From NCBI RefSeq assembly GCF_900637185.1, contig NZ_LR134352.1:5756001-5820000 (forward strand): a stretch of DNA of 64,000 nt. Reading direction: 5' to 3'. This stretch comes from Nocardia asteroides. Lineage in GTDB: Bacteria; Actinomycetota; Actinomycetes; Mycobacteriales; Mycobacteriaceae. Positions 10,133-20,936 of this stretch are shown here, one piece after another. Both the position numbers and the translations under genes were made by a program. Each line of letters starts with the position of its first letter. Position 1 is the stretch's first letter. The notes beneath the pieces were generated by a model that did no database searches, was not told where the DNA came from, and worked only from the letters and a program-made list of their open reading frames with translations.

Positions 10133-10804
10133 TCAACGAGCACGACGGGTGGCTGTCTTCTTCGCAGCAGTCTTCTTCGCGGGAGCCTTCTTGGCGGCCG
10201 TGGTCTTGGCGGCCGTGGCCTTGGTGGCGGTGGTCTTCTTGGCCGCCGTCACCTTCTTCGCGGGCGCCTTCTTGGCCGCGGTCACTTTCTTTGCCGCCGT
10301 GGTCTTCTTGGCGGCGGTGGCCTTCTTCGCCGCCGTCGTCGTGGTCTTCTTGGCGGCGGGTGCCTTGGTGGCTGCCTTGCGGGCGGTGGTCTTGGCCGGA
10401 CCCTTCGACGGCGTCGCCTTCTTGGCGGCGGTCTTCTTGGCCGCCGTCTTCTTCGCTGCCGCCTTCTTCGCCGCCACCGGGGCGTTCACGCCACGCTTGA
10501 CGGCGGGGCCGGACGCGGCCAGCTTCTGCTTACCCGCGATCACCGCCTTGAACTGAGCGCCCGGCCGGAAGGCAGGCACCGAAGTCGCCTTCACCTTCAC
10601 GGTTTCACCGGTACGCGGGTTACGGGCAACCCTGGGGGCACGCTTGCGCTGTTCGAACACACCGAAACCGGTGATGGTGACGCTTTGACCTTTGTGCACG
10701 GCACGAACGATGGTGTCGACCACGTTCTCGACGGCCGCAGTAGCCGTGCGCCTGTCCGTACCCAACTTTTCGGTCAGAACGTCGATCAGTTCCGCCTTGT
10801 TCAT
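10133..10804 (-). CDS. hupB: HU-family nucleoid protein with long basic tail
   Basis: A 223-residue HupB/HLP-type protein. The first 90 residues are a normal HU domain: [14 protein letters not shown] at the start, the DNA-binding beta-arm [21 protein letters not shown] (about residues 46-66) and the closing [10 protein letters not shown]. The remaining 130 residues are a histone-H1-like tail built from PAKK/AAKK/TAKK repeats with almost only Ala, Lys, Thr and Val. This arrangement is diagnostic of Mycobacteriales and related actinobacteria, where the tail adds DNA compaction. The 156 bases before the start codon should contain its promoter; no operator stands out there. Confidence 0.97.
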   Translation of the reverse strand: MNKAELIDVLTEKLGTDRRTATAAVENVVDTIVRAVHKGQSVTITGFGVFEQRKRAPRVARNPRTGETVKVKATSVPAFRPGAQFKAVIAGKQKLAASGPAVKRGVNAPVAAKKAAAKKTAAKKTAAKKATPSKGPAKTTARKAATKAPAAKKTTTTAAKKATAAKKTTAAKKVTAAKKAPAKKVTAAKKTTATKATAAKTTAAKKAPAKKTAAKKTATRRAR

Positions 10805-10960
10805 TGAATCCTCCGCAGACTAATGGCCCGTCGTCGGACCGACTAGGTACCACGGTAAACCCAGTTTGGGCAAGAGTCTATGTGCCACGCCAAAATTCAT
10901 GTGGTTTAGCACACGTCCAGCTACCGCCCCCAGGGATGCGCCGCCAATCGCCCCCGGTGA

Positions 10961-11569
10961 TTACGCTTGCGAAATAGGCTCCGGCAGCGTCACGGGTTTC
11001 CATGACGGCCTAGCCTTTTCGAACTCGCCGATCGTGTCGGCCCGCCGCAGCGTGAGGCCGATGTCGTCCAAACCCTCCAGCAGACGCCACCGGGTGTAGT
11101 CGTCAATATCGAACGGCAACACGACGGTTCCCGCCGTCACGGTGCGTGCGGTGAGGTCGACAACCAATTCGAGGCCGGGCTGTTCTTCGATCAGCTTCCA
11201 CAGCATTTCGACATCGTTCTGTGACATCTGCGCGGCCAACAGGCCGCCCTTCCCCGCATTCCCGCGGAAGATGTCGGCGAAACGCGACGAGATGACCACC
11301 CGAAAGCCGTAGTCCGACAGCGCCCACACCGCGTGCTCACGGGAGGATCCGGTGCCGAAATCCGGCCCGGCGACCAGCACGCTGCCCTGGCGGTACGGCT
11401 CGGTGTTCAGAATGAAGTCCGGATCCGCCCGCCAACCGGCGAACAAGCCGTCCTCGAAACCCGTACGGGTCACCCGCTTCAGGTAAACGGCCGGGATGAT
11501 CTGGTCGGTGTCGACATTGGACCGGCGCAGCGGAACCCCGATGCCTTTGTGAACAGTGAAGGCTTCCAT
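10961..11569 (-). CDS. leuD: 3-isopropylmalate dehydratase small subunit
   Basis: A 202-residue LeuD, the swivel-domain subunit of isopropylmalate isomerase, which with LeuC converts 2- to 3-isopropylmalate in leucine synthesis. The signature [18 protein letters not shown] (about residues 15-32) and the substrate-binding [17 protein letters not shown] loop (about 68-84) are intact. It lies 31 bases downstream of leuC on the same strand. An SD-like GGAG precedes the ATG. Expression is expected to follow leuC and its upstream operator. Confidence 0.97.
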   Translation of the reverse strand: MEAFTVHKGIGVPLRRSNVDTDQIIPAVYLKRVTRTGFEDGLFAGWRADPDFILNTEPYRQGSVLVAGPDFGTGSSREHAVWALSDYGFRVVISSRFADIFRGNAGKGGLLAAQMSQNDVEMLWKLIEEQPGLELVVDLTARTVTAGTVVLPFDIDDYTRWRLLEGLDDIGLTLRRADTIGEFEKARPSWKPVTLPEPISQA

Positions 11570-11600
11570 AACGATTCTCCTTCGATCGTGAGGTCGGGGC

Positions 11601-13025
<1,425 letters not shown>

Positions 13026-13058
13026 TGCTTGGTCACCTTTCGACGGACATACTTGGAA

Positions 13059-13073
13059 TCTCAAGATATGAGA
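13059..13073. promoter_or_regulatory. palindromic operator, leuCD/iclR intergenic
   Basis: TCTCA-AGATA-TGAGA: two perfect 5-base arms around 5 bases, about 34 bases before leuC and 15 before the iclR ATG. The same TCYCA-N5-TGRGA pattern occurs at 16684-16698 and 55024-55038. A further half site, TATGAGAC, overlaps the iclR start codon. I infer it is the binding site of the neighbouring IclR protein. Confidence 0.7.
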
Positions 13074-13088
13074 CGTTAGTATCGTTCT

Positions 13089-13790
13089 ATGAGACAGCAT
13101 AGCGGTATCGGTGTCCTCGACAAAGCCGTGGCGGTGCTCTACGCCGTCGCGGACGAGCCTTGCGGTCTCAACGACCTGTGCACCCGCACCGGCCTGCCGC
13201 GCGCCACCGCGCACCGGCTGGCGGTCGGGCTGGAGACGCACCGGCTGCTGGCGCGCGACGGCAACGGGCTGTGGCGTCCCGGCCCCGCGCTCACCGAACT
13301 GTCGGCGGGGGCCGCCGATCCACTGGTGGAGGCCGCAGGGGCCATTCTGCCCCGCCTGCGGGAGATCACCGGCGAGAGTGTCCAGTTGTACTGCCGGGAC
13401 GGCAATGCGCGCGTCTGCGTGGCCGCCCTGGAGCCGCCCGTGGGCCTACGGGACACCGTGCCGGTCGGCTCGCGGCTGCCGCTCACCGCGGGCTCGGCGG
13501 CCAAGGTGCTGATGGCGTGGGCGGACCCGGAGTTGCAGCGCACCGTCCTGGCCGACGCCGTGTTCGGCGATCGCGCGCTGGCCGAGGTCCGCAAGCGCGG
13601 CTGGGCGCAGAGCGCCGCCGAACGCGCGCAGGGTGTGGCGAGCGTCTCGGCACCCGTGCGGGACGCGGCGGGCGCCGTGGTGGCCGCGGTGTCGGTGTCG
13701 GGCCCGATCGACCGGATGGGCAGGCGGCCGGGCGCGCGCTGGGCCGCCGATCTGGTCGCCGCCGCCGAAGCGCTGCACAAGCGGCTGTAA
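13089..13790 (+). CDS. IclR-family regulator, LtbR/NdgR-like
   Basis: A 233-residue IclR protein. The N-terminal winged helix includes [23 protein letters not shown] (about residues 25-47), the recognition-helix region. The C-terminal effector domain contains [33 protein letters not shown] and [10 protein letters not shown], as in the family. IclR proteins in this exact position, divergent from leuCD, include LtbR of Corynebacterium glutamicum and NdgR of Streptomyces, which control leucine and other amino acid genes. The palindrome between the genes, repeated before the MFS gene at 16.7 kb and ilvB at 55 kb, suggests autoregulation and control of those genes. Confidence 0.9.
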   Translation: MRQHSGIGVLDKAVAVLYAVADEPCGLNDLCTRTGLPRATAHRLAVGLETHRLLARDGNGLWRPGPALTELSAGAADPLVEAAGAILPRLREITGESVQLYCRDGNARVCVAALEPPVGLRDTVPVGSRLPLTAGSAAKVLMAWADPELQRTVLADAVFGDRALAEVRKRGWAQSAAERAQGVASVSAPVRDAAGAVVAAVSVSGPIDRMGRRPGARWAADLVAAAEALHKRL

Positions 13791-13797
13791 AACGAAG

Positions 13798-13829
13798 AAG
13801 ACCCCCGGTCGAATTCGACCGGGGGTCTT
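13798..13829. terminator. perfect palindromic terminator after iclR
   Basis: A 32-base perfect palindrome (left arm AAGACCCCCGGTCGAA) followed by TCTTT on the + strand. It lies between the iclR stop and the end of the oppositely transcribed tRNA-Glu gene and can stop both. Confidence 0.88.
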
Positions 13830-13835
13830 TCTTTG

Positions 13836-13908
13836 TAGCCCCGACGGGATTTGAACCCGCGCTACCGCCTTGAGAGGGCGGCGTCCTAGGCCGCTAGACG
13901 ACGGGGCC
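13836..13908 (-). tRNA. tRNA-Glu (anticodon CTC)
   Basis: A 73-base cloverleaf on the - strand. The anticodon stem CCGCC/GGCGG holds the loop CTCTCAA, so the anticodon is CTC. The T-arm GCGGGTTCAAATCCCGT and a 7-pair acceptor stem (first pair G-U) are present. CCA is not encoded. It sits 28 bases from tRNA-Gln and just downstream of gltX. Confidence 0.95.
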
Positions 13909-13936
13909 AGGACGATCTCACCGAAGTGAAATCTTG

Positions 13937-14008
13937 CTGGGGTACCAGGACTCGAACCTAGAATGGCTGAACCAGAATCAGCTGTGTTGCCAATTACACC
14001 ATACCCCA
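13937..14008 (-). tRNA. tRNA-Gln (anticodon CTG)
   Basis: A 72-base cloverleaf on the - strand. The anticodon stem GCTGA/TCAGC is perfect with loop TTCTGGT, so the anticodon is CTG. The acceptor stem starts with U1-A72, a feature of bacterial tRNA-Gln used as an identity element for the GatCAB amidotransferase. CCA is not encoded. Confidence 0.95.
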
Positions 14009-14176
14009 AGGATGGAAACGTCCGACCTCCCTCTCACCGGCTGGTTGTCGGTGTTGCGAGGCCGTGTTCCGCGGCGAGGAGAAGATTACCAGCCACAGTG
14101 GGGTAAACTACAAATCGCCTGGTCAGAAGCCTATTTTCGGCCGTTCCGGGGCGGTGCGTGCACCGCCCCGGACGCA

Positions 14177-15652
14177 CTACTGCGCGGCGGGCGCCCAGCC
14201 ACGGGCGGCACGGAGCCGGTCGAGCGAGACCTCGCGGCCCAGCAATTCCATCGACTCGTACAGCGGCGGGCTGATGTGCGAGCCCGTCACCGCCACCCGC
14301 ACGGGCGCGAAGGCCTTGCGCGGCTTGAGCCCCAGATCGTCGATCAGGGCCTTCTTCAGCGCCTCTTCCAGGGCCGGGGTGGTCCACTCGGTCAGCGGCT
14401 CCACCGCGGCGATCGCCGCGTCGAGCACCGGATCGGCCTCGGCGCCCAGGTTCTTGCCGCCCGCGGCCGGGTCGATCGCGAAGTCGGCGGGCGCCACGAA
14501 CAGGAATTTCAGCAGGTCCCAGGCGTCGCCGAGCACCACGATCCGGGTCTGCACCAGCTCGGCGGCGGCCAGGAAGGCCTTCTCGTCGACATCGGCCCCG
14601 ATATGGCCCTGCGCGGTCAGGAACTCCCGCAAACGGTGGCCGAAATCACCCGGCTCGAGCAGACGAATCTGCTCGGCATTGATGGCGTCGGCTTTCTTCT
14701 GGTCGAATCGGGCCGGATTCGAATTCACCGTCGAAATGTCGAACGCGGCCACCATCTCGGCCATCGAGAACACGTCGCGGTCCTCGGCGATACCCCAGCC
14801 GAGCAGGGCCAGGTAATTCAGCAAACCCTCGGGGATGAATCCGCGGTCGCGATGGACGAACAGATTCGATTCGGGGTCGCGCTTGGACAGCTTCTTGTTG
14901 CCCTGCCCCATCACGAAAGGCAGGTGCCCGAACTGCGGAGTGAACTCGGCAACCCCGATCCGCCGCAGCGCCGCATACAACGCGAGCTGACGCGGAGTGG
15001 AAGACAGCAGATCCTCGCCGCGCAATACATGCGTAATGCGCATCAATGCGTCGTCGACCGGATTGACCAGGGTATAGAGCGGATCGCCATTACCGCGGGT
15101 GAGCGCGAAGTCGGGCACGGTGCCGGCTTTGAAGGTGGTTTCGCCGCGCACCAGATCGTTCCAGCCGAGATCTTCGTCGGGCATCCGCAACCGGATCACC
15201 GGAGCCCTGCCCTCGGCCTTGTAGGCGGCGATCTGGTCGGCGCTCAGGTCGCGGTCGAAGTTGTCGTAGCCCAGTTTCGGGTCGCGACCGGCCGCGCGGT
15301 GGCGCGCCTCGACTTCCTCCGGGGTGGAGAACGACTCGTAGGCCTCGCCGGCCTCGACCAGCTTGCGCACCACCTCGAGGTGCTGACCGCGCCGCTGCGA
15401 CTGCCGGTAGGGCTCGTAGGGACCGCCGACCTCGGGCCCCTCGTCCCAGGTCAGGCCCAGCCAGCGCAGCGCGTCGAGGATCGCCCGGTAGGAATCCTCG
15501 GAATCGCGTGCGGCGTCGGTGTCTTCGATCCGGAAGACGAAGGTTCCGCCGTGGTGGCGGGCGTAGGCCCAGTTGAACAGGGCCGTGCGGATCAGGCCGA
15601 CGTGCGGCGTGCCGGTCGGCGACGGGCAGAAACGGACCCGTACTTCAGTCAT
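14177..15652 (-). CDS. gltX: glutamyl-tRNA synthetase
   Basis: A 491-residue class I synthetase charging tRNA with glutamate. The HIGH-type motif is [21 protein letters not shown] (about residues 11-31), and the KMSKS-type loop is NKKLSKRD (about 256-263). The C-terminal anticodon-binding domain is complete and ends [11 protein letters not shown]. It lies 18 bases after the FAH-family gene and upstream of tRNA-Gln and tRNA-Glu on the same strand. With gatB also in the window, the enzyme is likely non-discriminating, charging both tRNA-Glu and tRNA-Gln with Glu; that is inference from the pathway, since no GlnRS gene is seen here. Confidence 0.97.
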   Translation of the reverse strand: MTEVRVRFCPSPTGTPHVGLIRTALFNWAYARHHGGTFVFRIEDTDAARDSEDSYRAILDALRWLGLTWDEGPEVGGPYEPYRQSQRRGQHLEVVRKLVEAGEAYESFSTPEEVEARHRAAGRDPKLGYDNFDRDLSADQIAAYKAEGRAPVIRLRMPDEDLGWNDLVRGETTFKAGTVPDFALTRGNGDPLYTLVNPVDDALMRITHVLRGEDLLSSTPRQLALYAALRRIGVAEFTPQFGHLPFVMGQGNKKLSKRDPESNLFVHRDRGFIPEGLLNYLALLGWGIAEDRDVFSMAEMVAAFDISTVNSNPARFDQKKADAINAEQIRLLEPGDFGHRLREFLTAQGHIGADVDEKAFLAAAELVQTRIVVLGDAWDLLKFLFVAPADFAIDPAAGGKNLGAEADPVLDAAIAAVEPLTEWTTPALEEALKKALIDDLGLKPRKAFAPVRVAVTGSHISPPLYESMELLGREVSLDRLRAARGWAPAAQ

Positions 15653-15670
15653 GACTCTCTCTCCGCGGTA

Positions 15671-16444
15671 TCAGCGCTTGGTGGCGACGGGATTGGTGAG
15701 GGTGCCGATGCCCTCGACGGTGACCGACACGTTCTGACCGGCCTGCAGCGGCCCGACGCCTTCCGGTGTGCCGGTGAGGATCACATCGCCGGGCAGCAAC
15801 GTCATCACGGTCGTCACCCATTCGACGATCTTCGGGATGTCGTGCAGGAACAGCGACGTGCGGCTGCGCTGCCGGACCTCGCCGTCGACCTCGGTGACGA
15901 TCTCCAGATCGCTTGGATCCAGCGCGGTTTCGATCCACGGGCCGAGCGGGCAGAACGTGTCGTAGCCCTTGCCCCTGGTCCACTGCCCGTCGTGCCGCTG
16001 CTGGTCACGGGCGGTGACGTCGTTGGCGACGGTGTAGCCCAGGATCACCTCGGCGGCCTTGGCCGCGGGCACGTCCTTGCACGGACGGCCGATCACGATG
16101 GCCAGCTCGCCCTCGTAGTCGACCTGGGAAGAGCTGGGCGGCAGGATGATCGGCGCGTTCGGGCCGGTGATGGCGGTGTTCGGCTTGAGGAAGATGACCG
16201 GGTCGGCCGGGGCCTCGCCGCCCATCTCGGCGGCGTGCGCGGCGTAGTTCTTGCCGACGCAGACCACCTTGCTCGCCAGGATCGGCGCCAGCAGGCGGAT
16301 GTCGGCCAGCGGCCAGCTCCGCCCGGTGAACGTCGGGGAGCCGAACGGATGTTCGGCGATCTCCTTGGCGATGGCATCGCTTCCGTCACCCTCGATGCTG
16401 ACGAACGCGACTCCGTCGGGACTGGCAACTCGACCTAAGCGCAT
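15671..16444 (-). CDS. fumarylacetoacetate hydrolase family protein
   Basis: A 257-residue protein of the FAH superfamily, which cleave or isomerise carbon-carbon bonds in beta-diketo acids (for example 2-hydroxyhepta-2,4-diene-1,7-dioate isomerase, acylpyruvase). VVCVGKNYAAHAAEMG (about residues 60-75), FLKPNTAITGP (about 85-95), the metal-binding DYEGELAIVIGRP (about 108-120) and GDVILTGTPEGVGPL (about 218-232) are all clear. The exact substrate is unknown. It precedes gltX in the same orientation, as in M. tuberculosis. Confidence 0.93.
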   Translation of the reverse strand: MRLGRVASPDGVAFVSIEGDGSDAIAKEIAEHPFGSPTFTGRSWPLADIRLLAPILASKVVCVGKNYAAHAAEMGGEAPADPVIFLKPNTAITGPNAPIILPPSSSQVDYEGELAIVIGRPCKDVPAAKAAEVILGYTVANDVTARDQQRHDGQWTRGKGYDTFCPLGPWIETALDPSDLEIVTEVDGEVRQRSRTSLFLHDIPKIVEWVTTVMTLLPGDVILTGTPEGVGPLQAGQNVSVTVEGIGTLTNPVATKR

Positions 16445-16683
16445 GCCCCGGAGTCTATCGAGGCGCGCCCACCTGCCCGAACGCGGCAGGGACGCGGCGA
16501 TACCGGCGCGACGGCGGTGCGAGCGAACTCACACCGATGTGATTCGAAGCCGCTGCCCGCGTGCGGGATTCACCCGCCGCGGCGAGGTGTCGCGCTGTGA
16601 TCTGTCAGACACCGGAACAGGGGGCGTCATCCGGCGGTCACGGGTGTACCGTGAGACCAGTTGTTCAGATCTTAAGACATGAA

Positions 16684-16698
16684 TCTCAAATAATGAGA
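16684..16698. promoter_or_regulatory. palindromic operator before MFS gene
   Basis: TCTCA-AATAA-TGAGA, the same 5-5-5 layout as the site between leuC and iclR; the flank GAATCTCAA is also shared. It ends 31 bases before the probable GTG start at 16730, inside an A+T-rich stretch likely to be the promoter, so binding here would block transcription. Confidence 0.68.
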
Positions 16699-16729
16699 TG
16701 CAATCGTGCAATCCGGCGAGGTGAGAATC

Positions 16730-17923
16730 GTGACAGAGGTGCGGCCGACGGCCGAGGCGATCAGGATGAGCGACGGCAGGCGCTGGCTGATGCTCGCCCT
16801 CGGCGTGTTCGCGCAGACCTCGAGTTCGATCTTCATCCACGGCACCCCGTTCCTGCTGCCCGCGCTCACCGCGCGCGGCGACTCACTGGCCGCCGCCGGC
16901 GCCCTGGTGGCGCTGCCGACCGTCGGCCTGGTGTGCACCCTGATCGCCTGGGGCTATGTGGTGGACCGGATCGGCGAGCGGGTGGTGCTGGTCGCGGGCA
17001 CCGCGCTGATGTTCGTCGCCGGTGTCGCCGCGGCGCTGGTGGACGATCCGGTCGCCTTCGGCGTGCTGCTGTTCCTGGGTGGCGTCGGCGCGGCCAGTTC
17101 CAACGGGGCCAGCGGCCGGGTGATCGTGGGCTGGTTCCCGCCCGACCGGCGCGGCCTGGCCATGGGTATCCGGCAGACCGCCCAGCCCCTGGGCGTCGGC
17201 CTGGCGGCGCTGAGCATCCCCTGGGTCGCCGCGCACCACGGCATCCCCGCCGCGCTGCTGGTGCCCGCGGTGATGGCGGGGGTGGCCGCGGTGGGTTGTC
17301 TGGTCGGCATCGTCGACCCGCCACGGCCACCGGCGAAGTCCGCCGACCGGGCCAACCCCTATCGCGGCGATTCGACCCTGTGGCGCATCCACGGTGTGTC
17401 GATTCTGCTGGTCTTCCCGCAGGCCACCCTGTGGACCTTCGCGCTGCTGTGGCTGCACCGCGATCTGGGCTGGTCGCTGGCCGCCGCCGGCGCGCTGATG
17501 ACGGCCACCCAGTTCCTGGGCGCGGTGGGACGGATCGGCGCGGGCGCCTGGTCGGACCGGGTCGGCAGCAGGCTGGGCCCGCTGCGGCAGGTGGCGATCG
17601 CCGCCGTGGTCGCGATGGCGGCGCTGACCGTCACCGCGTGGACCGGCTGGTGGTGGATGGCCGTCCCGCTGATGGTGGCCGCCTCGGTGATCTCGGTGTC
17701 GGACAACGGCTTGGCCTTCACCGCGGTGGCCGAGATCGCGGGCCCGTTCTGGAGCGGCCGCGGCCTGGGCATCCAGAACACCGGCCAGAACCTCGCCATC
17801 GCCGCCGTCCCACCGGTTTTCGGCCTCCTGATCACCGCCACCGGCTTCCCGGCCGCCTTCGCCGTCGCCGCGATCGCCGCCGCCGCCGCGGTTCCGCTGG
17901 TCCCACGGGCAGCCGGAAAGTAG
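16730..17923 (+). CDS. MFS transporter
   Basis: A major-facilitator permease of about 397 residues with about 12 hydrophobic segments. GYVVDRIGERVVLVAG between helices 2 and 3 is the MFS G-x-x-x-D-R-x-G-R-R type motif A, repeated in the second half as GAWSDRVGSRLG. I prefer the GTG at 16730, with GAGGTGAG a few bases upstream, over a GTG 8 codons earlier that has no ribosome site. Substrate is unknown; the shared operator with leuCD and ilvBNC suggests export or uptake of a branched-chain amino acid or keto acid, which is inference. It converges on leuB. Confidence 0.85.
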   Translation: MTEVRPTAEAIRMSDGRRWLMLALGVFAQTSSSIFIHGTPFLLPALTARGDSLAAAGALVALPTVGLVCTLIAWGYVVDRIGERVVLVAGTALMFVAGVAAALVDDPVAFGVLLFLGGVGAASSNGASGRVIVGWFPPDRRGLAMGIRQTAQPLGVGLAALSIPWVAAHHGIPAALLVPAVMAGVAAVGCLVGIVDPPRPPAKSADRANPYRGDSTLWRIHGVSILLVFPQATLWTFALLWLHRDLGWSLAAAGALMTATQFLGAVGRIGAGAWSDRVGSRLGPLRQVAIAAVVAMAALTVTAWTGWWWMAVPLMVAASVISVSDNGLAFTAVAEIAGPFWSGRGLGIQNTGQNLAIAAVPPVFGLLITATGFPAAFAVAAIAAAAAVPLVPRAAGK

Positions 17924-17976
17924 CCGCGTCGCAACTGGATTCGCACCATCGAAAGACGGTGCGCCCACAGCACGCG

Positions 17977-18061
17977 GAAGGCCCGCCGCGCGATCCGTGG
18001 CGGGCCTTCGGCGTCGGAAAGCCCGAAGGCCCGCTCCGGCACACAGCCGAGCGGGCCTTCG
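17977..18061. terminator. tandem hairpins between MFS gene and leuB
   Basis: Two hairpins in a row: GAAGGCCCGCC with its complement at 17977-18009, and CGAAGGCCCGCTC with its complement at 18024-18061. The inner arms (about 18002-18013 and 18021-18032) can also pair with each other, so alternative folds exist. They lie between convergent genes, so one may serve each strand. Confidence 0.75.
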
Positions 18062-18077
18062 GTCGTTGCGGGTGTCC

Positions 18078-19085
18078 TCAGACGATGGCGGCGATACGGT
18101 CGCCGACCTCGACGGTGGAGGCGGTGCCGGTGCGCGAAGCCAGGTCCTTGGCGACGGCGGACTCGATGCGCGCGGCGCCCTCGGTGTTGCCGAGGTGGTT
18201 GAGCAGCAGCGAGACCGACAGGATCGCGGCGGTCGGGTCGGCCTTGGACTGGCCCGCGATGTCGGGGGCGCTGCCGTGGACCGGCTCGAACATCGACGGG
18301 TTGGTGCCCGAGGCGTCGATGTTGCCCGAGGCGGCCAGGCCGATGCCACCGCTGACGGCGGCGGCCAGGTCGGTGATGATGTCGCCGAACAGGTTGTCGG
18401 TGACGATCACGTCGAAGCGGCCCGGGTCGGTCACCATGTGGATGGTGGCGGCGTCGATGTGCTGGTAGGCGGTCTGCACGTCGGGGAACTCGGCGGCGAC
18501 CTCGTCGACGGTGCGCTGCCACAGCGAACCGGCGAAGGCGAGCACGTTGTTCTTGTGCACCAGGGTCAGGTGCTTGCGGCGCGCCTGCGCGGTGGCGAAG
18601 GCGTAGCGGACCACGCGCTCGATGCCGAAGCGGGTGTTGTTGGAGACCTCGGTGGCCACCTCGTGCGGCGTGCCGACGCGGATCGCGCCACCGGTGCCGG
18701 TGTAGGGGCCCTCGGTGCCCTCGCGCACGACGACGAAGTCGATGTCCGGGTTGCCCGAGAGCGGGCTGGTGACGCCGGCGTGCAGCTTCGACGGACGCAG
18801 GTTCACGTGGTGATCCAGCGCGAAGCGGGTCTTGAGCAGCAGCCCGCGCTCGAGCACGCCGCTGGGCACCGACGGGTCGCCGATCGCGCCGAGCAGGATC
18901 GCGTCGTGCTGCTTGAGCTCGGGCAGCACCGACTCCGGCAGGATCTCGCCGGTGCGGTGGTAGCGGGCCGCGCCCAGGTCGTACTCGGTCTTCTCGACAC
19001 CGGGCGAGACCACGTCGAGCACCTTGAGCGCCTCGGCGATGACCTCGGGACCGATGCCGTCACCGGCGATGACTGCGAGTTTCAT
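18078..19085 (-). CDS. leuB: 3-isopropylmalate dehydrogenase
   Basis: A 335-residue NAD-dependent enzyme of the isocitrate/isopropylmalate dehydrogenase family, third step of leucine synthesis. [14 protein letters not shown] at the N-terminus, [15 protein letters not shown] (about residues 120-134) with the substrate-binding Arg/Tyr, the metal-binding [17 protein letters not shown] (about 218-234), and the NAD-binding [12 protein letters not shown] (about 270-281) are all present. I used the ATG at 19085 rather than a TTG two codons earlier. It follows serA by 118 bases but a terminator hairpin lies between, so it probably has its own promoter. No copy of the IclR palindrome is seen in front of it. 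Confidence 0.97.
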   Translation of the reverse strand: MKLAVIAGDGIGPEVIAEALKVLDVVSPGVEKTEYDLGAARYHRTGEILPESVLPELKQHDAILLGAIGDPSVPSGVLERGLLLKTRFALDHHVNLRPSKLHAGVTSPLSGNPDIDFVVVREGTEGPYTGTGGAIRVGTPHEVATEVSNNTRFGIERVVRYAFATAQARRKHLTLVHKNNVLAFAGSLWQRTVDEVAAEFPDVQTAYQHIDAATIHMVTDPGRFDVIVTDNLFGDIITDLAAAVSGGIGLAASGNIDASGTNPSMFEPVHGSAPDIAGQSKADPTAAILSVSLLLNHLGNTEGAARIESAVAKDLASRTGTASTVEVGDRIAAIV

Positions 19086-19138
19086 GAACAAGCTCCGTTC
19101 GAAGTCGGGGCGGATCGAGCCGCGCCGCGGATACAGGA

Positions 19139-19168
19139 GCGCGCCGTCACCGTGAGGTGACGGCGCGC
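19139..19168 (-). terminator. hairpin after serA
   Basis: Perfect 13-base arms GCGCGCCGTCACC / complement with a 4-base loop GTGA, 35 bases downstream of the serA stop and 53 before the leuB ATG. No U-run. It probably ends the serA transcript. Confidence 0.8.
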
Positions 19169-19203
19169 AGCTGCCGATGTCCCGGTGGCCGGGACGTCAC
19201 AAC

Positions 19204-20802
19204 TCAGGCCAGGTCGACCAGGACGACCTTCGACGCGCCGACGGCCTCGGCGATCGCGGTCTGCACCTCGGCGGGCACCTCGCGGTTGACGCGCAGCACC
19301 ACGGTGGCGCCTTCGGCGTCCACGTCCTGGCTCAGCTGCGCGGCCAGGATGTCGATCTCGGCCTCGCCCAGCTTGGTGCCGATCTTGCCCAGCGCGCCCG
19401 GCTTGTCGCCGTAGTTCAGCACGGCCAGGTTCAGGCCCTCGGCGCGCATGTCGTAATTGCGACCGTTGATGTTGACGATCTTCTCGACCAGGTTCGGCTC
19501 GGTCAGGGTGCCGGCCACGTTCAGGGTCGAGCCGTCGCCGAACACGGCGCGCAGGTCGACGACGCTGCGGTGGTTCGGGCTCTCGGTGGCGGTGGTGACC
19601 TCGGCGGTGATGCCGCGCTCCTTGGCCAGCGCCGGGGCGTTGACGAAGGTGACCTGGTCCTCGACCAGCGCCGAGAACACACCGCGCAGCGCGGACAGCT
19701 CCAGCACGGCCACGTCCTGCGAGGCCAGCTCGCCGCGGACCTGCACCTCGACGCTGACGGGCAGCTCGTTGGCGATGGCACCCAGCAGCGCGCCCTGCTT
19801 GCGGACCACGTCCAGCCACGGCGCGACGACGTCGTTGACGGCGCCACCGGTGACGTTCACCGCACCCGGCACGAACTCACCGGCCAGCGCCAGCAGCACC
19901 GACTTGGCGACATCGGTGCCCGCGCGGTCCTGGGCCTCGGCGGTGGAGGCGCCCAGGTGCGGGGTCACGACGACCTCGGGCAGCTCGAACAGCGGGCTGT
20001 CGGTGCACGGCTCGGTCTCGAACACGTCCAGACCGGCGGCACGCACGTGGCCGGACTTGATCGCGTCGGCCAGCGCCTGCTCGTCGATCAGGCCACCGCG
20101 CGCGGCGTTGACGATGATGACGCCCGGCTTGGTCTTGGCCAGGGTCTCGGCGTTGAGCATGCCCTTGGTCTCGGGCGTCTTGGGCAGGTGGATCGAGATG
20201 AAGTCGGCGCGCTCGAGCACCTCTTCCAGGCTCAGCAGCTCGATGCCCAGCTGGGCGGCGCGCGCGGGCGAGGTGTAGGGGTCGTACGCGACGATCTTGG
20301 TCTCGAAGGCCGCCAGGCGCTGCGCGAACAGCTGGCCGATGCGGCCGAGGCCGATGACGCCGACGGTCTTGCCGAGGATCTCGACACCGTTGAACTTGCT
20401 GCGCTTCCAGGTCTTCTCGCGCAGGGTGGCGTCGGCGGCCGGGATCTGGCGGGCGGCGGCGAGCAGCAGGGTGACGGCGTGCTCGGCGGCGGTGTGGATG
20501 TTGGAGGTCGGCGCGTTGACGACCATCACGCCACGCTCGGTGGCGGCGGGCACGTCGACATTGTCGAGGCCGACGCCGGCACGGGCGACGATCTGGAGCT
20601 TCTTGCCCGCCTCGAGGACCTCGGCGTCGACGGTGGTGGCGGAACGCACGAGCAGCGCGTCGGCCTCGGGAACCGCGGCGAGCAGCGCCGGGCGGTCGGG
20701 GCCGTCGACCCAGCGAACCTCGACACCGTCACCGAGCGCGTCGACGGTCGACTGGGCGAGCTTGTCGGCGATCAGAACTACAGGACGGCCTGCTTGGCTC
20801 AC
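19204..20802 (-). CDS. serA: D-3-phosphoglycerate dehydrogenase
   Basis: A 532-residue type 1 PGDH, first step of serine synthesis from 3-phosphoglycerate. The Rossmann domain has GLGRIGQLFAQRLAAF (about residues 151-166); catalytic elements are ARAGVGLDNVD, NAARGGLIDEQAL and the later HLGASTAEAQ segment with the catalytic His. After the catalytic part comes the intervening ASB-type domain (about 315-450), and the C-terminal ACT domain (about 455-530, ending VVLVDLA) that binds serine for feedback control, as in the mycobacterial enzyme. The start is a GTG. Downstream is a strong hairpin. Confidence 0.97.
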   Translation of the reverse strand: MSQAGRPVVLIADKLAQSTVDALGDGVEVRWVDGPDRPALLAAVPEADALLVRSATTVDAEVLEAGKKLQIVARAGVGLDNVDVPAATERGVMVVNAPTSNIHTAAEHAVTLLLAAARQIPAADATLREKTWKRSKFNGVEILGKTVGVIGLGRIGQLFAQRLAAFETKIVAYDPYTSPARAAQLGIELLSLEEVLERADFISIHLPKTPETKGMLNAETLAKTKPGVIIVNAARGGLIDEQALADAIKSGHVRAAGLDVFETEPCTDSPLFELPEVVVTPHLGASTAEAQDRAGTDVAKSVLLALAGEFVPGAVNVTGGAVNDVVAPWLDVVRKQGALLGAIANELPVSVEVQVRGELASQDVAVLELSALRGVFSALVEDQVTFVNAPALAKERGITAEVTTATESPNHRSVVDLRAVFGDGSTLNVAGTLTEPNLVEKIVNINGRNYDMRAEGLNLAVLNYGDKPGALGKIGTKLGEAEIDILAAQLSQDVDAEGATVVLRVNREVPAEVQTAIAEAVGASKVVLVDLA

Positions 20803-20936
20803 TGTGGGGTACTCCTGGGGAAGAAAGGGGTCGGCAGTTTCCGCCGACCAGGATAGTCGGCGTTGGTTCGGGTGCCCTTACCCCCCTGCCCGAAAACCGG
20901 GTGAACCCTGGACGTCGCGCCACCTACCATCGCGCC

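Noticed and set aside
10150..10480. Tandem repeats that could be a CRISPR-like or satellite array
   Set aside because: They are coding repeats of the Lys/Ala tail of hupB, without constant spacers.
10083..10556. Open frame opposite the HupB tail with repeated FLAAV units
   Set aside because: The repeat is the complement of the AAKK codons of hupB; no independent gene evidence.
13934..16438. Open frame of 834 codons on the + strand opposite gltX and the FAH gene
   Set aside because: Arg/Gly/Asp-rich composition, crosses a tRNA gene and two well-recognised genes; a shadow frame.
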